64,000 nt of DNA from Franzmannia qiaohouensis (GCF_031451695.1 NZ_JARWAM010000004.1:62001-126000), one strand, 5' to 3'. Positions 1-9,357 are shown, counted from the stretch's first letter. Numbers and translations are program-made. The notes: generated by a model from the sequence alone, not told the origin.

Positions 1-1
1 C

Positions 2-1951
2 AACCGTGAATCCGACAGCTGGTTTGCACCACTAGCAGGGCTCAGCGAGGCGCTCTACCAAGGCCACCTGGCACGCCGCGAGCTGGCTGTCAGTGGTCTG
101 GCCACGCCCCTCGATCACTACTGCTACTGGAGCGAGACCGCTGCCGATGCCGATTTTCCGCGTTGGTGGCGCTACCCTCTCGAGGCGCCCGAGGGACGCC
201 ACTGCTTTCTCGACCTGGAGGCCCGCGCCGCCGAGCACGATTTCTTCGAACTCGGCGATATGGCCCTCTCCCCTGATGAGCAGTGGCTGGCCTGGAGCGA
301 GGATACCCGTGGTGACGAAACCTTCGAGCTATGGCTCAAGCGCTTGCCGGACGGCACCCCACAACGGGTGCTTGAGGAGATCGGCGCGGAACTGAGCTGG
401 GCCGAGGACAACGTTACCCTGCTGTTCACTCGCTATGATGCCACCCAGCGACCCGACAGCGTGTGGCGGCTGATGATCGACGCCGCAGGTGAAGCCGGCG
501 AGGCAAGCCTGATACTGCGTGAAGAGGACCCTGAGTTCTGGCTTGGGCTGGGCAAGACTCGCTCGCGCCAGTGGCTGGTGCTCGAGTCGGCCTCCAAGGA
601 CACCACCGAGTGCTATCTGATCCCAGCCGACGCACCCAGCACCCCACCACACTGCTTCCTCCCCCGTGAGAGCGGCGTGGAGTATTCACTGGATCATCGC
701 CCTGGCTACTTCTATGTGCTGCACAACCGCCGGGCACTGCATTTCCAGCTCGACTGGATCGAGGAGACGGCAAGCCTCGATAGCCTGCCGCCCCACACCT
801 GGCAACCACTGCTGGGCCACCGTGAGGACGTCACCCTCGAGGGCGTAGATGCTTTCAACTGGGGGCTGGTGATCACCGAGCGTGACCACCAGCAGGCGCA
901 GGTGCACCTGCGCCTGCTCGAACTGGATACCGCCCACACCGCTGGTCGCGACGAGCGACTGCCGTTGCCCGAGGCGCCCTGCAGCCTGGTGCTTGGGGAT
1001 ATGCCGCACTTCACCGCACGTCGCCTGCGGCTGCGCGAGGAGTCGTTCACGCTGCCAGTGCGCTGGCTGGAGCATGACCTCGACAACGGCGAGCGACGCC
1101 TGCTCAAGCAGCAGCCGATTCACGGCTCGCTGCAACCCGAACAGCTAGCCTGTCGACGGCTTTGGGCCACCGCCCACGACGGCGAGCAGATTCCGGTATC
1201 GATCGTGGCCCGCGCCGACCTGCTCGGCCAGGCGCCGCTGCCCACGCTGTTGTACGGCTATGGCGCCTATGGCGAGGTGCTCGACCCCTGGTTTTCAGTC
1301 GCCAGGCTCGAACTACTCGAGCGCGGCGTGGCCTTCGCCGTGGCCCACGTGCGCGGCGGCGGTGACCGAGGCGAACCGTGGTATCTGGCCGGCAAGATGG
1401 AGCACAAGCAGAATAGCTTTGGCGACTTCCTCGCTGCCCGCGACGCACTAGCCGCCACCAGCCTCAGCGACCCGGCACGCATTGCCGCCTACGGTGCCAG
1501 TGCTGGCGGGCTGCTGGTGGGCGCCAGCCTCAACCTGGCACCCGAAGCCTTTTGCGCCGCGGTGCTCGACGTGCCGTTCGTCGACGTGCTGCGCACCATG
1601 GAAAATCCAGACCTGCCACTGACCACCGCCGAATACACCGAGTGGGGCAACCCCGACGAGCCGGCCGTCCGCAAGCGTATCCGCGACTATTCACCGCTCG
1701 ACAATCTCTCACCACTGCCCTACCCCAGCGTCTTTCTACAGGGCAGCTGGCACGATACGCGGGTGCCCTACTGGGAGCCAGCCAAGCTCTATGCACGCTT
1801 GCGCGAGCTGGGCAGTGCCCGCGGCCCAGTGCTGCTGCGCACCGACATGGCCGCCGGCCATGGCGGCGCGTCGGGTCGCTTCAAAGCCTGGCAAGATGGC
1901 GCCCGCCAGGACGCTTTTATTCTCTGGGCACTCGGCCTGACCAACGCCTAG
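2..1951 (+). CDS. ptrB: Oligopeptidase B (protease II), 5' end outside window
   Basis: Serine peptidase of the prolyl oligopeptidase family (S9A), which cleaves short peptides after basic residues in the cytoplasm or periplasm. The reading frame is open from base 2, so the true start lies left of the window; 649 residues are visible, close to the usual ~690. The N-terminal part is a beta-propeller-like region and the C-terminal third is the alpha/beta hydrolase: catalytic Ser sits in GASAGG (codon at 1499), Asp in GSWHDTRVPYW, His in AAGHGG near the end. The stretch VPFVDVLRTMENPDLPLTT with EWGNP is typical of oligopeptidase B rather than prolyl oligopeptidase. It is followed by a convergent gene. 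Confidence 0.93.
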   Translation, partial: NRESDSWFAPLAGLSEALYQGHLARRELAVSGLATPLDHYCYWSETAADADFPRWWRYPLEAPEGRHCFLDLEARAAEHDFFELGDMALSPDEQWLAWSEDTRGDETFELWLKRLPDGTPQRVLEEIGAELSWAEDNVTLLFTRYDATQRPDSVWRLMIDAAGEAGEASLILREEDPEFWLGLGKTRSRQWLVLESASKDTTECYLIPADAPSTPPHCFLPRESGVEYSLDHRPGYFYVLHNRRALHFQLDWIEETASLDSLPPHTWQPLLGHREDVTLEGVDAFNWGLVITERDHQQAQVHLRLLELDTAHTAGRDERLPLPEAPCSLVLGDMPHFTARRLRLREESFTLPVRWLEHDLDNGERRLLKQQPIHGSLQPEQLACRRLWATAHDGEQIPVSIVARADLLGQAPLPTLLYGYGAYGEVLDPWFSVARLELLERGVAFAVAHVRGGGDRGEPWYLAGKMEHKQNSFGDFLAARDALAATSLSDPARIAAYGASAGGLLVGASLNLAPEAFCAAVLDVPFVDVLRTMENPDLPLTTAEYTEWGNPDEPAVRKRIRDYSPLDNLSPLPYPSVFLQGSWHDTRVPYWEPAKLYARLRELGSARGPVLLRTDMAAGHGGASGRFKAWQDGARQDAFILWALGLTNA

Positions 1952-2023
1952 GAGCCTGTCGATTTGACCGATCATCGTGCCTAGGTCCGGCCGGCGATCA
2001 GCGTGCGGCGCGCTAGCCCCCTC

Positions 2024-2722
2024 TCAGCTATCGCCGCCGCTGCCGCCGCTGGCGCCGCCGCCTGAGCCACCACCTCCATTGCCACCACTACCACCGTTGG
2101 CACCGCCACCTGACCCGCCACCGGCGCTACCGCCGCCCGAGCCACCGCTGCCGCCACCGCCTGAACCACCGCCGGCGCTACCGCCGCCGGAGCCACCGTT
2201 GCCGCCACCGCCGGAGCCACCACCGGCGCTACCGCCACCCGAGCCACCGCTGCCGCCACCGCCTGAACCACCGCCGGCGCTACCGCCACCCGAGCCACCG
2301 TTGCCGCCGCCTCCAGTACCGCCGCCACTGCCACCGCCCGCGCCGCCGTTGCCGCCACCACTGCCATTACCACCGCCATTGCCGCCATTACCGGGTGTCG
2401 ATGGATTGCTGGTATCTACCGGCTCGACCGCTGGCGCTGGTGTTGGGGCGACAGCATCGGCACTGGTATTGACGCTGAGCAGGAAGCCACCGCCACAACC
2501 ACCGCCCTCCTCACCGCCGCCAGCCCCGCAGCCACCCCCACCTCCCCCACCAGCGGCGGTAGGCGGCAGGTCGTCTATCATCTCGAGTAGCTCGTCATCA
2601 GCCAGTGAGTCAAGTTCGCCCGGTTCAGCCAGGGCATCCCAGTTACTCGACTGTGACCATGCAGCCGGTGCCGCCAGCATCAGGCACACCAACGGCAGGC
2701 CTATCCCCCGATAGCGTTTCAT
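2024..2722 (-). CDS. Secreted glycine-rich repeat protein
   Basis: About 232 residues. I start it at the ATG at 2722 because a strong ribosome site (GAGGGGGTGG) lies just upstream and the N-terminus MKRYRGIGLPLVCLMLAAP is a good Sec signal peptide ending near AWS. The mature part begins with an acidic segment rich in Glu, Asp and Leu, then a Gly/Cys stretch with CGAGGGEEGGGCGGG, and then a long Gly/Ser/Asn region with four 17-residue repeats. No enzyme domain is visible; a structural or surface role is only inferred. The opposite strand also holds a long Pro-rich open frame, which I regard as its shadow because it has neither signal peptide nor ribosome site. Confidence 0.6.
   Translation of the reverse strand: MKRYRGIGLPLVCLMLAAPAAWSQSSNWDALAEPGELDSLADDELLEMIDDLPPTAAGGGGGGGCGAGGGEEGGGCGGGFLLSVNTSADAVAPTPAPAVEPVDTSNPSTPGNGGNGGGNGSGGGNGGAGGGSGGGTGGGGNGGSGGGSAGGGSGGGGSGGSGGGSAGGGSGGGGNGGSGGGSAGGGSGGGGSGGSGGGSAGGGSGGGANGGSGGNGGGGSGGGASGGSGGDS
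2099..2302. repeat. Four 51-bp tandem repeats encoding Gly/Ser units
   Basis: The motif ggcgctaccgcc recurs at 2123, 2174, 2225 and 2276, a period of exactly 51 bp. On the minus strand each unit encodes a 17-residue block of the form GGSGGGSAGGGSGGGG followed by Ser or Asn. Units differ at only a few bases, suggesting recent expansion by slippage or recombination. Confidence 0.85.
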
Positions 2723-2912
2723 GTTCCACCCCCTCGTGCAGATCCCCGTCGCCGGCCCAGCTGTAAGCCAGAAACACGTTGTTACATACACTAATCAGCA
2801 TCGCCGGGATGGTTGACTACCACAATCAGAAGCCAGGGTGATTATGGCGCACGAACGGGCTCAGCCTTGCCAGACGCCACAAGGTTAAAGGCTGGTGGAA
2901 ATGGCTGACGGA

Positions 2913-3362
2913 CTAACCGTCGATTGGCAGGATGGCGATGATGTGCTCATCGTAGTCGGCTTCTGCCACGTCGCGTTGAGAGACAGCGAAGCTGGCCACG
3001 CTAACGCCCTTGCGATGCATGCGGCGACTATCGCCAGTGATCAGCGGATGCCATCGCGCCAGGCTTCGCCCCTCGGCCAGGCGACGGTAGGCACAGGAAC
3101 CGGGTAACCAGCGGAATTCGTCGACCCGTGCCGGCGTCAGCTGGGTGCAGTCGGGCACCCGCGCGAAGCGGTTGGCATAGTCGCCGCAGCGGCAGCTATC
3201 GATATCGAGCAGCTCGCAGGCTACGTTAAGAACCGCCAGTTCGCCGCTATCTTCGTCGTGGAACTTGAGCAGGCAGCACTGGCCACAGCCATCGCACAGC
3301 GCCTCCCACTCCTCATTGGTGAGCTCGTCGAGGCGATAGCGCTCCCAGAACAGTTCGCGCAT
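2913..3362 (-). CDS. ycgN: YcgN family cysteine-cluster protein (UPF0260)
   Basis: 149 residues. The cysteine cluster CDGCGQCC near residue 23 and further Cys in SCRCGDY and GSCAYR are the hallmark of the YcgN/UPF0260 family, which belongs to the wider YkgJ-type cysteine-cluster proteins thought to bind a metal or Fe-S cluster; the biochemical role is not established. It lies just downstream of ycgL and rnd on the same strand, the order seen in many gammaproteobacteria. Confidence 0.9.
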   Translation of the reverse strand: MRELFWERYRLDELTNEEWEALCDGCGQCCLLKFHDEDSGELAVLNVACELLDIDSCRCGDYANRFARVPDCTQLTPARVDEFRWLPGSCAYRRLAEGRSLARWHPLITGDSRRMHRKGVSVASFAVSQRDVAEADYDEHIIAILPIDG

Positions 3363-3390
3363 CCTGTGTCTCCCCCGGCGCCGGCGGCGC

Positions 3391-3687
3391 TCAGTAGCGT
3401 GATTGCGTCGGCGTACGATAGAGGTCGAGCAGATACGGCTCCTTGGCCGGGGGCATCTGCAGATAGAACCCCTTCTCGGCGATCTGCGTCATGACATCAC
3501 TGGCCTCGGCGCGCGCCAGCCGCTTACCGGCGGTCAGCAGCATGGTGGTCACCGGCAGCGGCGTGCCAAAATGTTCGAGCAGCGCCTCCGGTACGTCACT
3601 AAGCCCGTGACGCTTGTCGACGTAGAGATACAGCTCATCCTTGCGCGAGCTCTTGTAGATCTCGCAGATCAACTTATCGCCACTCAT
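3391..3687 (-). CDS. ycgL: YcgL domain protein
   Basis: 98 residues, the normal length for the family. The opening CEIYKSSRKDELYLYVDKR and the later GFYLQMPP match the YcgL family of small cytoplasmic proteins of unknown function. Its ATG overlaps the rnd stop as ATGA, so the two are probably translationally coupled. Confidence 0.92.
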   Translation of the reverse strand: MSGDKLICEIYKSSRKDELYLYVDKRHGLSDVPEALLEHFGTPLPVTTMLLTAGKRLARAEASDVMTQIAEKGFYLQMPPAKEPYLLDLYRTPTQSRY

Positions 3688-4853
3688 GTGTCATCTCTCT
3701 CTGCCAGCACAGCGGCCAACCCCGCCGCGAGCCGCTCGCCGCGCCAGCCAACCGGCAGTGGTAGCGGGCGATTCTGCAGGTCGGCAGCCACCACAGCTTC
3801 TAGATCGCGACGCCGCAGCAGCACCTCCGGTGCCACCCCCAAAGCGTCGGCCTCAGCTGCCACTACCTGCTTGAGGGCCTTGAAGCGCTTCTTGAAGGCC
3901 CCCGCCAACGGCGATGGCAGCGATTCAGGAAGGTCGTCATCATCGGCCCGGCGCGCCTCGCCGATCAGTGCCAGCAGGGTGTCGCCCTCGCGCTTGACCA
4001 GCGTCGGCTTGACGCCCTCGATGGCGGCCAGCGCCTGGCGATGCTGCGGCATCGCCTCGGCGATGGCATAGAGCAGTTTATCGTTGACCAGCCAGCCGCG
4101 TGGCAGATTGCGCCGCCGCGCCTCACCTTCGCGCCATATGGTCAGGCGCCGGTAGGCTTCGATCTGGCGCGGCGATAGCCGCCATAGCTGGCGATGACGC
4201 AGGTACCACTGGCTATCGGCATCACCGTTGCGGCCCGCCTGAGCCAGCAGCTCGGCGCAGTCTGCTTCGAGCCAATCCAGTCTCTCGAGATCGACAAGAC
4301 GCGCCCGCTGCTGCTTCCAAACCTCAAGCAGATAGACCACGTCGAGCGCCGCATAGAGACACTGGGCCTCCGACAGCGGGCGCTCGAGCCAGTCGGAGCG
4401 GGTTTCATCCTTGGGCAGGGTTTCACCGGTCCAGTGCTCGACCAGGCGCTGGTAGCCCATCGCAGGATCTTCCCCCAACAGCCCCTGCGCCACCTGGGTA
4501 TCAACCAGTGGGGCCACTAATACGCCCGCCCAGTTGCGCAGCACCTCGAGATCCTCGCTGCTGGCATGCAACAGCTTGAGCGGCCCCTCTGACAATAGCT
4601 CACGCAGTGCGCTACTGGCCTGGAGCGCTTGGGGGTCGATCAGATAGACCGCTTCGCCGGCCGTCAGTTGGACCAACGCGGGCACCGGGTGGAAGGTCGA
4701 TTCGCGAAAGAACTCGGTATCCAGCGCCAGGGTCTCGGCCGCCGCCAGGTCGGCACAGGCGGCGTCCAGCGCAGCCGGCGTATCGACCCAGCGAATATCG
4801 GGGGTGGCAGGGGTAGGCATAGTCAGGGGTGTCCTGGCCGCGAGGCGGCTCAT
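3684..4853 (-). CDS. rnd: Ribonuclease D
   Basis: 3'-5' exoribonuclease acting in tRNA and stable-RNA 3' maturation. About 389 residues, as expected. DEDD-family motifs are visible: LALDTEFFRES (Asp and Glu), a middle Asp in SSEDLEVLRNW, and the Tyr/Asp motif in LYAALDVVYLLEVW. Two HRDC-like helical regions follow. The ATG at 4853 overlaps the recR stop as ATGA and suggests coupling; an internal ATG at 4820 (MPTPATP) is an alternative start that is closer to the conserved part. Confidence 0.95.
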   Translation of the reverse strand: MSRLAARTPLTMPTPATPDIRWVDTPAALDAACADLAAAETLALDTEFFRESTFHPVPALVQLTAGEAVYLIDPQALQASSALRELLSEGPLKLLHASSEDLEVLRNWAGVLVAPLVDTQVAQGLLGEDPAMGYQRLVEHWTGETLPKDETRSDWLERPLSEAQCLYAALDVVYLLEVWKQQRARLVDLERLDWLEADCAELLAQAGRNGDADSQWYLRHRQLWRLSPRQIEAYRRLTIWREGEARRRNLPRGWLVNDKLLYAIAEAMPQHRQALAAIEGVKPTLVKREGDTLLALIGEARRADDDDLPESLPSPLAGAFKKRFKALKQVVAAEADALGVAPEVLLRRRDLEAVVAADLQNRPLPLPVGWRGERLAAGLAAVLAERDDT

Positions 4854-5455
4854 TCGCTTTGAAATGGCAGGCGGCCGTTGAAGGCGCGACTGAGGGTGCC
4901 GCCATCGACGTACTCCAGCTCGCCGCCCATCGGCACGCCGTAGGCGAGACGTGACAGACGCAGCTGGCGACCGTCGAGCTGGGCGGCAATATAGTGAGCG
5001 GTGGCTTCACCCTCTACGGTAGGGTTAGTGGCCAGGATCACCTCACTGACCGCTTCGGCGTCGATACGCGCCTCGAGCTGGTCGAGGCCGATATCCTCAG
5101 GGCCGATACCGTCAAGTGGCGACAGATGGCCGTGGAGCACGAAGTACTGACCCTGGTAGCCGCCGGCATCCTCGATGGCCAGCATGTCGGCCGGCGATTC
5201 GACCACGCAGAGGATGCTGTCGTCGCGCCGCGGGTTGCGGCACAGCCCGCAGATCTCCTCTTCGGTCAAGGTACGACAGCGCTGGCAGTAGCCAACCTCG
5301 TCGAGAGCCTGGGCCAACACCGCAGCGAGCCGCTTGCCGCCCTCGCGGTCGCGCTCGAGCAAATGTAGTGCCATACGCTGGGCACTCTTGGGCCCGACCC
5401 CGGGCAGCACCCGCAGGGACTCGAGCAGGCGATCAACGAGGGGAGAAAAACTCAT
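4850..5455 (-). CDS. recR: Recombination mediator RecR
   Basis: 201 residues, the family length. RecR works with RecO (and RecF) to load RecA on gapped DNA. An N-terminal helix-hairpin-helix (LRVLPGVGPKSAQRMALHLL), a four-Cys zinc finger (CQRCRTLTEEEICGLC), and a Toprim domain starting at ILCVVESPADMLAIE are visible. The start ATG overlaps the ybaB stop as TGATG; ybaB-recR is a conserved pair. Confidence 0.97.
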   Translation of the reverse strand: MSFSPLVDRLLESLRVLPGVGPKSAQRMALHLLERDREGGKRLAAVLAQALDEVGYCQRCRTLTEEEICGLCRNPRRDDSILCVVESPADMLAIEDAGGYQGQYFVLHGHLSPLDGIGPEDIGLDQLEARIDAEAVSEVILATNPTVEGEATAHYIAAQLDGRQLRLSRLAYGVPMGGELEYVDGGTLSRAFNGRLPFQSE

Positions 5456-5781
5456 CAGAACGGCATCTTGAAACCGGGCGGTAGATTGAGGCCAGCGGTG
5501 GCTTCTTCCATCCGCTCCCGGGTGGTCTCCTCGACCTTGCGCACCGCGTCGTTGACAGCGGCAGCCAGCAGATCCTCGAGCAGTTCCTTGTCCTCTTCCA
5601 GCACGCTCGGGTCGATGTCCACCTTGCTGACGTCATGCCGCCCGTTCATGGTCACCTTGACCATGCCGGCGCCGGCTTCGCCGGTGACTTCGGCTTTCTG
5701 CGCCTCTTCCTGCATGCGCTGCATCTTTTCCTGCATTTCCTGGGCCTGTTTCATCAGGTTGCCCATTCCGCCCTTCATCAT
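5455..5781 (-). CDS. ybaB: YbaB/EbfC family nucleoid-associated protein
   Basis: 108 residues. Sequence begins MMKGGMGNLMKQAQEMQEKM, followed by the coiled helix and the TMNGRHDVSKVDIDPSVL strand region typical of the dimeric YbaB DNA-binding fold. I choose 5781 over the neighbouring ATG at 5778 because AGGAG is 8 nt upstream of it. It lies between dnaX and recR as in most gammaproteobacteria. Confidence 0.95.
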   Translation of the reverse strand: MMKGGMGNLMKQAQEMQEKMQRMQEEAQKAEVTGEAGAGMVKVTMNGRHDVSKVDIDPSVLEEDKELLEDLLAAAVNDAVRKVEETTRERMEEATAGLNLPPGFKMPF

Positions 5782-5806
5782 GGCTAATGCTCCTGGATCG
5801 TGGTGA

Positions 5807-7807
5807 TCAGCGTGCGGCCTCGCCGCTGCGCTGCTGTGGGGACACCGAGGCTTCCAGCAGTCGAGCACCGAAGGCCTCGCGAAGTTCCTGTACGTGGGGG
5901 TCGGCCTCGAGGGACTGCACGGCGGCGGCGTGGCGCTCGGCGTTGATCCGGTCGGCCATGGCCCGTGGCGTCTCGATGCTGGGAGGCAGTTCGCCCGGCT
6001 CGATGGTGACGCGGCGCGACAGCCCCAACTCGAGCAGCGCCTTCTCGACCCGTTCGACGTGAACCTCGGCATTCATCGCCGCCTGGCTGGGGTCGAGCCG
6101 CAGTTGCAGACGCTGGCCATCATCGTGCTCCACCAGGCAATGGGCAGCGAGATTGCGGGTCAAGCCGCCCAAGCCGAGCTCGTCGAAACGCGCCAACCAG
6201 GCGGCGTGATCGAAGGCGCCCTGATGGGCGTCGCTCGCCTCCGCCGCGACGGGAGCCGGCTCGACATCGGCAGCAGGCGCAGGCGTGTGCGCCTGGCTGA
6301 CGGGCATGGGCTCGAGCTCGGCCGCGCGCTGTTCGGCAACCATTACAGCCTCGTCAGCCGAGGAACCCGCATCGTCGGGAGTCGAGGAAGCAGGGGCCGA
6401 GACCTGATCGGCCGGCGCATGGCTAGCAGATTCGGGAACTGCAACCGATGGGACCTGACCGGCGGGCTCGGCGGCCGGCACTTCCCACGGTGGTGGCTCG
6501 CTGGTCGGCGGCGCCGGGTCAGCGGGGGGCGACTCGCTGGTCGGCGGCACCAGGTCAGCGGACGGCGGAGCAGCATCGCCTTCGGCACTGCCCGACGACG
6601 GGCCGGACTTGGAGACCGCCGCCGCTGGCGCGGGGCCAGCATCCTGGCCTTGCGTCGGCGCGCTCCCGCTGATCGGCAGCGGCGTGCTGGCCGGCTTGGG
6701 CACGCCCTGGGGGCGGAATGCCAGCATGCGCAGCATGGTCATCTCCAGCGCGGTGCGGGCATCCGGTGCGTGATCCATGTCGCCGCGGCCCTGCAGGCCG
6801 ATCTGGTAGTAGAGCTGCACGTCTTCGGCGGTAAAGCGTGCGGCCAGGGCCAGCAGCGACTCGCGGTCGCCGTGGCCATTGTCGAGGGCGTCGGGAACCA
6901 TTTGCGCCACCGCCAGGCGGTGCAGGGTGCCGAGCAGGTCGTCGAGCACGCCAGCGAAGTCGGGGCCCTGCTCGGCAAGGGCCGCCACCTCGCTGAGCAC
7001 CCGGGCGGCGTCGACCTCGGCCAGCGCCTCGACCAGCGCCAGCAGGTGGCGATGGTCGAGGGTACCAAGCATGGCGGCCACGTCGGCCTGGCGTACCACC
7101 CCCTGGCCGAAGGCGATAGCCTGATCGGTGAGACTCATGGCGTCGCGCATCGAGCCATCGGCGGCGCGCCCCAACAGCCACAGCGCCGACTCGTCGAAGT
7201 CGACCCGTTCGGCGGTCAGCACCTTGCCAAGGTGCTCGACGATGCGCTCCGGCGGCATGTTCTTGAGAGTGAACTGCAGGCAGCGCGACAGCACCGTGAC
7301 CGGCAACTTCTGCGGGTCGGTGGTGGCGAGCAGGAACTTGACGTGAGGCGGCGGCTCTTCGAGGGTCTTGAGCAGCGCATTGAAGCTGTGGGTAGAGAGC
7401 ATGTGTACCTCATCGATGAGGTACACCTTGAAGCGCCCCTGGGTCGGCGCGTACTGCACGTTGTCGAGCAGCTCGCGGGTGTCTTCGACCTTGGTCCGCG
7501 AGGCAGCGTCAACCTCGATCAGGTCGACGAAGCGCCCCTCATCGATGGCGCGGCAGCTGTCGCACTCACCGCACGGAGTCGAAGTCACACCCTCTTCGCC
7601 ATGGCCCTTCGCCGTACAGTTGAGACACTTGGCAAGAATCCGCGCCAGAGTGGTCTTGCCCACCCCGCGAGTGCCGGTAAACAGATAGGCGTGGTGCAGG
7701 CGCCCCTGGTCGAGGGCATTGACCAGCGCACGCTGCACATGGTCCTGGCCGACCAGCTCGTGGAAGGTGCGCGGGCGCCACTTGCGGGCCAGTACCTGAT
7801 AACTCAT
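5807..7807 (-). CDS. dnaX: DNA polymerase III subunits gamma/tau
   Basis: Clamp-loader ATPase and replisome organiser, about 666 residues (tau length). Start placed at MSYQVLARKWRP (7807), the family consensus N-terminus. Walker A GTRGVGKTT, the zinc-binding Cys cluster (CLNCTAKG ... CGECDSC), Walker B VYLIDEVHML and sensor motif TTDPQKLPVTVLSRC are all present. A long Pro/Ala/Glu-rich linker (about residues 385-520) separates the ATPase from the tau C-terminal domain that contacts polymerase and helicase. I did not find an obvious slippery A-run for a gamma product in this GC-rich gene. Confidence 0.97.
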   Translation of the reverse strand: MSYQVLARKWRPRTFHELVGQDHVQRALVNALDQGRLHHAYLFTGTRGVGKTTLARILAKCLNCTAKGHGEEGVTSTPCGECDSCRAIDEGRFVDLIEVDAASRTKVEDTRELLDNVQYAPTQGRFKVYLIDEVHMLSTHSFNALLKTLEEPPPHVKFLLATTDPQKLPVTVLSRCLQFTLKNMPPERIVEHLGKVLTAERVDFDESALWLLGRAADGSMRDAMSLTDQAIAFGQGVVRQADVAAMLGTLDHRHLLALVEALAEVDAARVLSEVAALAEQGPDFAGVLDDLLGTLHRLAVAQMVPDALDNGHGDRESLLALAARFTAEDVQLYYQIGLQGRGDMDHAPDARTALEMTMLRMLAFRPQGVPKPASTPLPISGSAPTQGQDAGPAPAAAVSKSGPSSGSAEGDAAPPSADLVPPTSESPPADPAPPTSEPPPWEVPAAEPAGQVPSVAVPESASHAPADQVSAPASSTPDDAGSSADEAVMVAEQRAAELEPMPVSQAHTPAPAADVEPAPVAAEASDAHQGAFDHAAWLARFDELGLGGLTRNLAAHCLVEHDDGQRLQLRLDPSQAAMNAEVHVERVEKALLELGLSRRVTIEPGELPPSIETPRAMADRINAERHAAAVQSLEADPHVQELREAFGARLLEASVSPQQRSGEAAR

Positions 7808-8591
7808 TGCGGGCAGAATCCTTGCGGCCGGGTTCACGACGAAATTGGCGCCAGGCCGAGGCCAGCAAGCGCTGTCATGACAGGGACTTCATTCTAGCGG
7901 CTGGGACTCGCAGGGGAAAGCGACACCGGCAGGCAGTCGGAATCGATCACCCAGAATGGAGGCGGCCCCCGACAGACTCTCCCGAGCTATTCAGCAGGGA
8001 GATTACCGAGCGCCTTCCGAGATGCAGGCGATTGACTTAGAAAGGAAATTTCACCTTCACTCAATAGCGAGCAACATCCAGCCCGCTATCCAGATCCTAC
8101 CTGAAAAAGCCAATATGTACGACCAGAATGGACAGACTACCCAGCCCCCCCCGACCCAAGGTTCTTGAATCCCATGCTCCAGCCCTTCAAGCGCTGGTCG
8201 TGTCTCCACTGAAGCTGGATATTTCAAGCACCCCCTATCGACACCGATACGGGTCTGGACAAGCAGGCAGACAGATTTTGAGCTTTTGGCATAGTTCGTA
8301 CAGATGACCCAAGCATAGCCAGTACCTATGCAAAGCATACCCTCTATATAATTTTTTTATGAGTGAGATTCGCGGCACCTCCTGAAGCTTGTCAGACACG
8401 CACACGACCACAGTCTTCAAGGCACGCTGCACAGTTGAGGCGGCACAGCAACCGCTCAGACACTGTACCTTGGTGGTGTGCCCTCCCATCGCGAGCATCA
8501 TTCGGCTATTGTAATGGTGTAAGAATTAGTCAAAGACGAGGTCGTATCATTTACCACAACCTTTATGTGGTGCATTGAGTGGGGAGTGGTC
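7808..8591. other. 784-bp non-coding stretch spanning the left island boundary
   Basis: Bases 7808-7954 are GC-rich dnaX leader; 7955-7975 is the left copy of the ffs direct repeat; from about 8040 the sequence becomes AT-richer. No open frame here has a convincing ribosome site or recognisable domain. A C8 run lies near 8142 and an AT-rich TATATAATTTTTTTATG stretch near 8344. Promoters for the ankyrin gene and possibly an element terminus may be here but I cannot define them. Confidence 0.5.
7955..7975. repeat. attL: left direct repeat of the ffs island
   Basis: Core TGGAGGCGGCCCCCGACAG at 7957-7975 plus two matching A bases before it. It matches the ffs 3' end at 17099-17119 except C for T at 7963. 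The substitution keeps pairing with the RNA 5' end possible as a G-U wobble. Confidence 0.85.
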
Positions 8592-9224
8592 ATGCAAATT
8601 GACGAGTACGATGGTAAGGGCAGGACGCCTCTTATGAATGCGGCTATCACCGGGAATATCGAAGAAGTTGAACGACTTCTTAAAGCTGGTGCCAATCCAC
8701 TCATAGCAGATCGCGACTTCGGTACGACAACAGCAGAAGGGTATGCCGCGCGTTTCGCCAAAAATAGTAAAGAGCATCAGACTATACGAAAAATACTTAA
8801 AGCTGCAGCAGCTTCTTTCTCAGAGCAAATTAACCTTTCCTCTTCTCATGAGCCACTACGCCCCGAACCAGACGAGTTAGTTAGCAGAAGCGTGAAACAC
8901 AATGAGACAGTCTTACATTGGCCATTTGAAATCGTCAGGACACCGCGTGGCGAAAGCATAAAGAGGATAAGGACCTCAACACTTTATCTCAGCGCAATTA
9001 TCTCTTTCTCAACAGGCATTTACCTCATAAAAGAAGACTTGTTAGCCGGCGTGTTACTTGCTTTCACCATCACCTTGTGCCTAATCCTTTATCCTCCTAT
9101 CCGTTTTCTATTTGGTGGAAAAGATAGTTTGGCTGCCGCTATCACAACGGTTGTGGCTGAAGAGCTTATAAAATCGCAGATCATTAAGAAAACTGACTCG
9201 AATCGACGCCGACGGAAACGATAG
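8592..9224 (+). CDS. Ankyrin-repeat protein with membrane segments
   Basis: About 210 residues. I start at the ATG at 8592 (MQIDEYDGKG) because GGGAG lies 6 nt upstream; an in-frame ATG at 8565 has no such site. The N-terminal ~65 residues hold one clear ankyrin unit (GRTPLMNAAITGNIEEVERL then GANP) and the start of another. After a charged linker come two hydrophobic segments (about LYLSAIISFSTGIYL and LLAGVLLAFTITLCLIL), then a basic tail ending NRRRRKR. Probably an inner-membrane protein with a cytoplasmic ankyrin domain. Function unknown; it stands alone in the left part of the island. Confidence 0.7.
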   Translation: MQIDEYDGKGRTPLMNAAITGNIEEVERLLKAGANPLIADRDFGTTTAEGYAARFAKNSKEHQTIRKILKAAAASFSEQINLSSSHEPLRPEPDELVSRSVKHNETVLHWPFEIVRTPRGESIKRIRTSTLYLSAIISFSTGIYLIKEDLLAGVLLAFTITLCLILYPPIRFLFGGKDSLAAAITTVVAEELIKSQIIKKTDSNRRRRKR

Positions 9225-9357
9225 CAAGGCACTCAGAGTACGCCGAAATTTCATTAGAACTCTTTTAATGCATTGAATTTACTGAACACCCCAGCACTAG
9301 TTATCGAAACTCACGGGTGGATTTCAGTGCTCACCATGGTGCAAAAGGTACACCCTG

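Noticed and set aside
1977..2714. Long Pro-rich open frame on the plus strand
   Set aside because: It mirrors the Gly-repeat gene, has no ribosome site or signal peptide, and its content follows from the complement of Gly codons.
5894..7897. 667-codon open frame on the plus strand opposite dnaX
   Set aside because: It is the antisense of dnaX, a common result of GC-rich codon use, with no recognisable product.
8057..8338. 93-codon minus-strand frame near the left end of the island
   Set aside because: No ribosome site and no conserved domain. It may lie in a repeated element but I cannot show that.
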